Positions 61,104 through 64,000 of a stretch of DNA of 64,000 bases are shown here, in pieces. Origin of the DNA: Dermanyssus gallinae (Eukaryota; Arthropoda; Arachnida; Mesostigmata; Dermanyssidae); assembly GCA_003439945.1 (NCBI GenBank), contig QVRM01006115.1, positions 1-64,000 on the forward strand, in the 5' to 3' direction. How positions within the stretch are numbered: the stretch's first letter is position 1; every line of letters begins with the position of its first letter. Both the position numbers and the translations under genes were made by a program. Below the pieces are notes generated by a model. The model did no database searches. It had not been told where the DNA came from and saw only the letters and a list, made by a program, of their open reading frames with translations.

Positions 61104-61424
61104 CGTCGTTGTCGTTGTTGTTGTTGTCCTCGTCTTCCGTTTTTCGTCCTGTTGAGCTTCCATAAGCCTCACTCTTTGCGCACGGTTGGTGACTCACGAT
61201 GTGCGTTATTGCGTGCTTCACGAAAACGTGACATAAACGACTGCCGTGGCACGGCGCTGCCCCACCGTCGGAACGACTTTGACCAACATTTGATAGCGCG
61301 GCCGTGTCCTGCTTCCGTACATATACAGAAGACAGTCACACGAAATACTCTTGCATTGACCGAAAGCAATGCTTCTTTCTGTCCGGTCGTGCAACTGATT
61401 CTGTCTGACTCTGTTTGCTGATCG

Positions 61425-61545
61425 AGCGGCGGTGGCTTGGGCGGCTAACGCCTAACGGTTCATCAAAACGGAGCATTGCCGTGGCAAACCATGGTCAATA
61501 GACCGGCCAATATCGCAGGTTCAAGCCTCGGCCGGTTCTGGTTGT
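61425..61545 (+). repeat. Possible third tRNA-like sequence
   Basis: GGTGGCTTGGGCGGCTAACGC resembles a tRNA 5' half with an A box, and GCAGGTTCAAGCC a B box, but the spacing is too long for a tRNA and no acceptor stem forms cleanly. It is followed by AAAAGG-rich sequence. Only one copy is seen in the window. Confidence 0.3.
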
Positions 61546-61709
61546 TTTGTCGGGCGTGGTTGTCGTCGTTTAGGGGAGTCGATTTTAGGGCAATTCCAAG
61601 GTAGGGGTGTGGTGAGGGAAGTTCCAAAGGAAATAAGCAAGAACCGGCCAGGGCAACACTTATTTTTTAAAAGGTTGTTTTTCAAGCACCCTCAATGCAC
61701 CGAGGGCCA

Positions 61710-61930
61710 GACATTTTGATATATTTAGGGTTCTCCAACAGTCTTAATGGCAGCAGCGTAGCCGCTAACTATCAACGGCAAGGTTTATTCTCAATATATC
61801 AACGGCAATATCTATTCTCAATAAGCATTGCTCAAAGAAAATTCGGTCAGTAACGGCGATCAAACCGGAGAAATCCCGCTAAATGACAACCATGACTGGT
61901 GCACTAACTCCCTAGACCACGCCGCCAGCG
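61710..61930 (-). mobile_element. SINE-like repeat, family 2, minus-strand copy
   Basis: Read in reverse complement it begins GGCGGCGTGGTCTAGGGAGT, then AGTCATGGTTGTCAT, CCGGTTTGATCGCC (B-box-like), TTATTGAGAATAGATA, and the ctgccattaagactgttg / ccctaaatatatc 3' blocks. It contains an extra near-duplicate of the attgagaata...gccgttga segment. Confidence 0.75.
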
Positions 61931-62430
61931 TCAAAGACCTGCAGATCGCAACGTACGTGCAAAAAACTACCGTTGATCGCCGCATCATCAACTCAGGTTC
62001 AACAGTGTACGTAATGAATCAATGGAAATGCGCTTAAATATATGAATGAGGCCTTGGCTGCTAATTGATTGTTTCTGAGCGGAGTAGACGGAGGAGATCT
62101 CTGTGGACCCCGGCAAGGCAAAGACGTTCTATCAAAACCCAAAGCTCTTTTTTATGGCGAGACTATAAAAGTTTTAATAAAATCCTCAAGTAAGGGTGGC
62201 GCTTGCAAGAGCTCAAGCTTGTTCTTGACCAGCTTGACCGTCCAACGAACCTCCTTTTCGAAGGTTTATGAAAAAGCTGTTGGGCTTTTAAAAATCGAGA
62301 ACTCGTCGAACGTCCTCATAGTTCTAAGGTCCACATGGTGGGTTAGTTCGCGGACCGAATTGCGGAACATAATAAGTTTATAGTCTCTTTCTATAGTGCA
62401 GAAGCATTACTGAAATCAAGATTCACAATC

Positions 62431-62595
62431 GGACTAGTGCGTTAGTCATGGTTGTCATGGTTACCGGGGTGTCGCCGGTTCGATCAACAACAGGATTTTT
62501 TTTCAGCGATGCTTATTGAGAATAGATAAAATACCTAACCACTGAGAGTGCTGCCACAAGAACTGTCGAGAAATCCCTAGATATCTCAATAAATC
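62431..62595 (+). mobile_element. SINE-like repeat, family 2, plus-strand copy
   Basis: Has GTTAGTCATGG (A-box-like), CCGGTTCGATC (B box) and the body shared with the other two copies, ending at ccctagatatctcaataaat. tRNA-derived by the box spacing; the parent tRNA is not identified. Confidence 0.75.
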
Positions 62596-62599
62596 CGGC

Positions 62600-64000
62600 C
62601 CCGGGTACATTGAAGATATACCTCACGGTGAGTTCCAAGCCCATAAGGAACGGGGGATGGTATAGAATTCAAAACAACCTCCCTTAAAAATGTTTGTTTC
62701 ATCGAAACGGACACGTGACAGTCACAATACGCGCCCACTGGGCACATTGACTCAGCTAATCTATCGTGATATGCGTAACATATACCTAATGTATTATACG
62801 GAAAATAAATTTGTTCTAAACATATAACTAAAACAAGTTTTAGTTTTGATGTGCTAACCTCAGCCCACCTAATAGCGGTATACTTCTAGCATTTTGATAA
62901 GGAAGCCGCGGCTGTGACGGATAGCCAAATCCAACATAGATAGATGGGAAGGCTCATACGGCAGTTATGGCAGCATTCGCCGTAAGTGTATGCAGTTGCA
63001 AGATTGAGTTGGGTTTCAATGGCCAATGTGATGTCAATTGTAGCTGAAAGGTGTTTCTTGCGTATGAATGCTATAATGGCAAGCCCCGCAGCGAACGAGT
63101 CCACTGGGTATAGTACCCTTACGGCCCCAAAAATTTCACACTCGGGGAATTTAACCAATACCGACATGCAGTTTCCTCTCTGTACTGGATATGATGCGTT
63201 CAGGGACTACACTTTGGCGCATGCGACTTTACGCGGTACTTGAACCTCCTGTCCTGGAAAAGCAACGGAAATTTGTCTGACAATTTACATGAAACACCTT
63301 GCATTATTAGGCTATGTAATCAATAAGCTGGTTCCTAAGAAACTGCTTGCTCAAACTGCTAATTTACAGTTTTAGAACCGGGATTATATATACATATCAA
63401 CTATGCTGTTCCTTAAAACTAAAAACACCAGACCCGAGGACGGATGGAGCACACGAAATTATATCCAATGCTACCACTATGAACTTTACTCAATTGAAAC
63501 ATAACTCGTGTTGGTGTTCAAAACTGATCACAGAAGGTCGCTAGCATTCTAGTGGTCAGTTACAATGTCTGTATAATTCGTACTGCTACGGTCGTCTTGT
63601 ATTACATTAGACTTTATAAGTCACAACAACAACTTCCTTGTATCTCCATGTATATATAATTGCAATAATAATAAAGTACATAGAGAAGTTTTCAGCTGTA
63701 AAACATTAGATTGTGTTACGTAGTGTTATTTAGACTCCTACTAGCAACCCCACGATCATGACGGAGGAGACGATGAGCTCGGCCATCGTCACTTTGAGTT
63801 GAGGAGATCTATGCCAAGCAATCATCAAGTCAACTTTAGACTTCAGATTGGGTTGTGCGTGGCTTGAATATAGAGGGTCGTATATAGTGGTCACTCACGG
63901 TAACCTCAACCATACCTTGAGGCCAATTGTAGAAGGTCTCGGAATCAAAGTTTTGATGCTTCACTTATTGGAGTGACGCGCGCTGGCTAGTCCACGATAG
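62600..64000. other. Intergenic, nothing recognised
   Basis: Unique-looking sequence. A pair of overlapping frames at 62,886-63,243 on opposite strands (93 and 85 codons) matches nothing I know. Confidence 0.4.

Larger units (their letters stand above)
56170..61420. other. Microsatellite-dense stretch without a recognised gene
   Basis: (TA)n at 57,587-57,614, 57,811-57,841, 58,905-58,931, 59,079-59,108, 59,654-59,686 and 60,337-60,367; CTG/GTT tracts at 56,916-57,010 and 61,054-61,125; CAA/CAG at 60,195-60,262. A 100-codon frame at 59194-59496 (plus) has no recognisable similarity. Confidence 0.5.

Overview
The window is animal nuclear DNA, most likely from an arthropod. A chelicerate such as a mite or tick is a weak guess based only on the mix of retroelements. 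There are no operons, ribosome-binding sites or compact genes. There is one clear spliced host gene with GT-AG introns, heavy simple-sequence content ((TA)n, (AAT)n, (CAA/CAG)n, (GAT)n), and dense remains of transposable elements. Almost all open frames of 60-100 codons are chance frames in repeats.

Host genes. The best-supported gene is on the minus strand at 26,030-32,841: six exons that join in frame into a 648-residue PP2C-family phosphatase of the PPM1G type. Its intron 2 holds an old SINE and a mariner transposon, and the mariner is itself split by a LINE fragment flanked by target-site duplications. A second, more speculative locus at about 10,955-14,150 (minus) is a tandem pair of related glutamine-rich genes. 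One copy is open for 395 codons with about fifteen copies of a 7-residue repeat and a C-terminal membrane segment; the other copy is broken by stops.

Mobile elements. From left to right: pieces of R1-like non-LTR elements (2.3-7.4 kb); a roughly 0.9 kb fold-back; a 5'-truncated LINE at 9.7-10.8 kb; a LINE split by a SINE at 17.4-18.4 kb; a complete non-autonomous LTR retrotransposon at 19,003-20,722 with an exact 5-bp target duplication; the C-terminus of an element with a restriction-enzyme-like endonuclease at 20.9-21.6 kb; another LINE copy on the minus strand at 21.7-22.7 kb; the nested mariner at 29.8-31.8 kb; and more LINE tails at 35.0, 43.4 and 55.6-56.2 kb. Two tRNA-derived SINE families are present: six copies of the first (three with clear 12-16 bp target duplications) and three of the second.

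The rest. About 33-64 kb is mostly gene-poor and rich in microsatellites, with two CpG-rich patches (about 39.1-40.1 and 54.0-54.6 kb) that could be promoters or non-coding first exons. Several perfect or near-perfect inverted repeats surround or consist of A/T microsatellites. I see no CRISPR array, rRNA gene, genuine tRNA gene or bacterial-type system.
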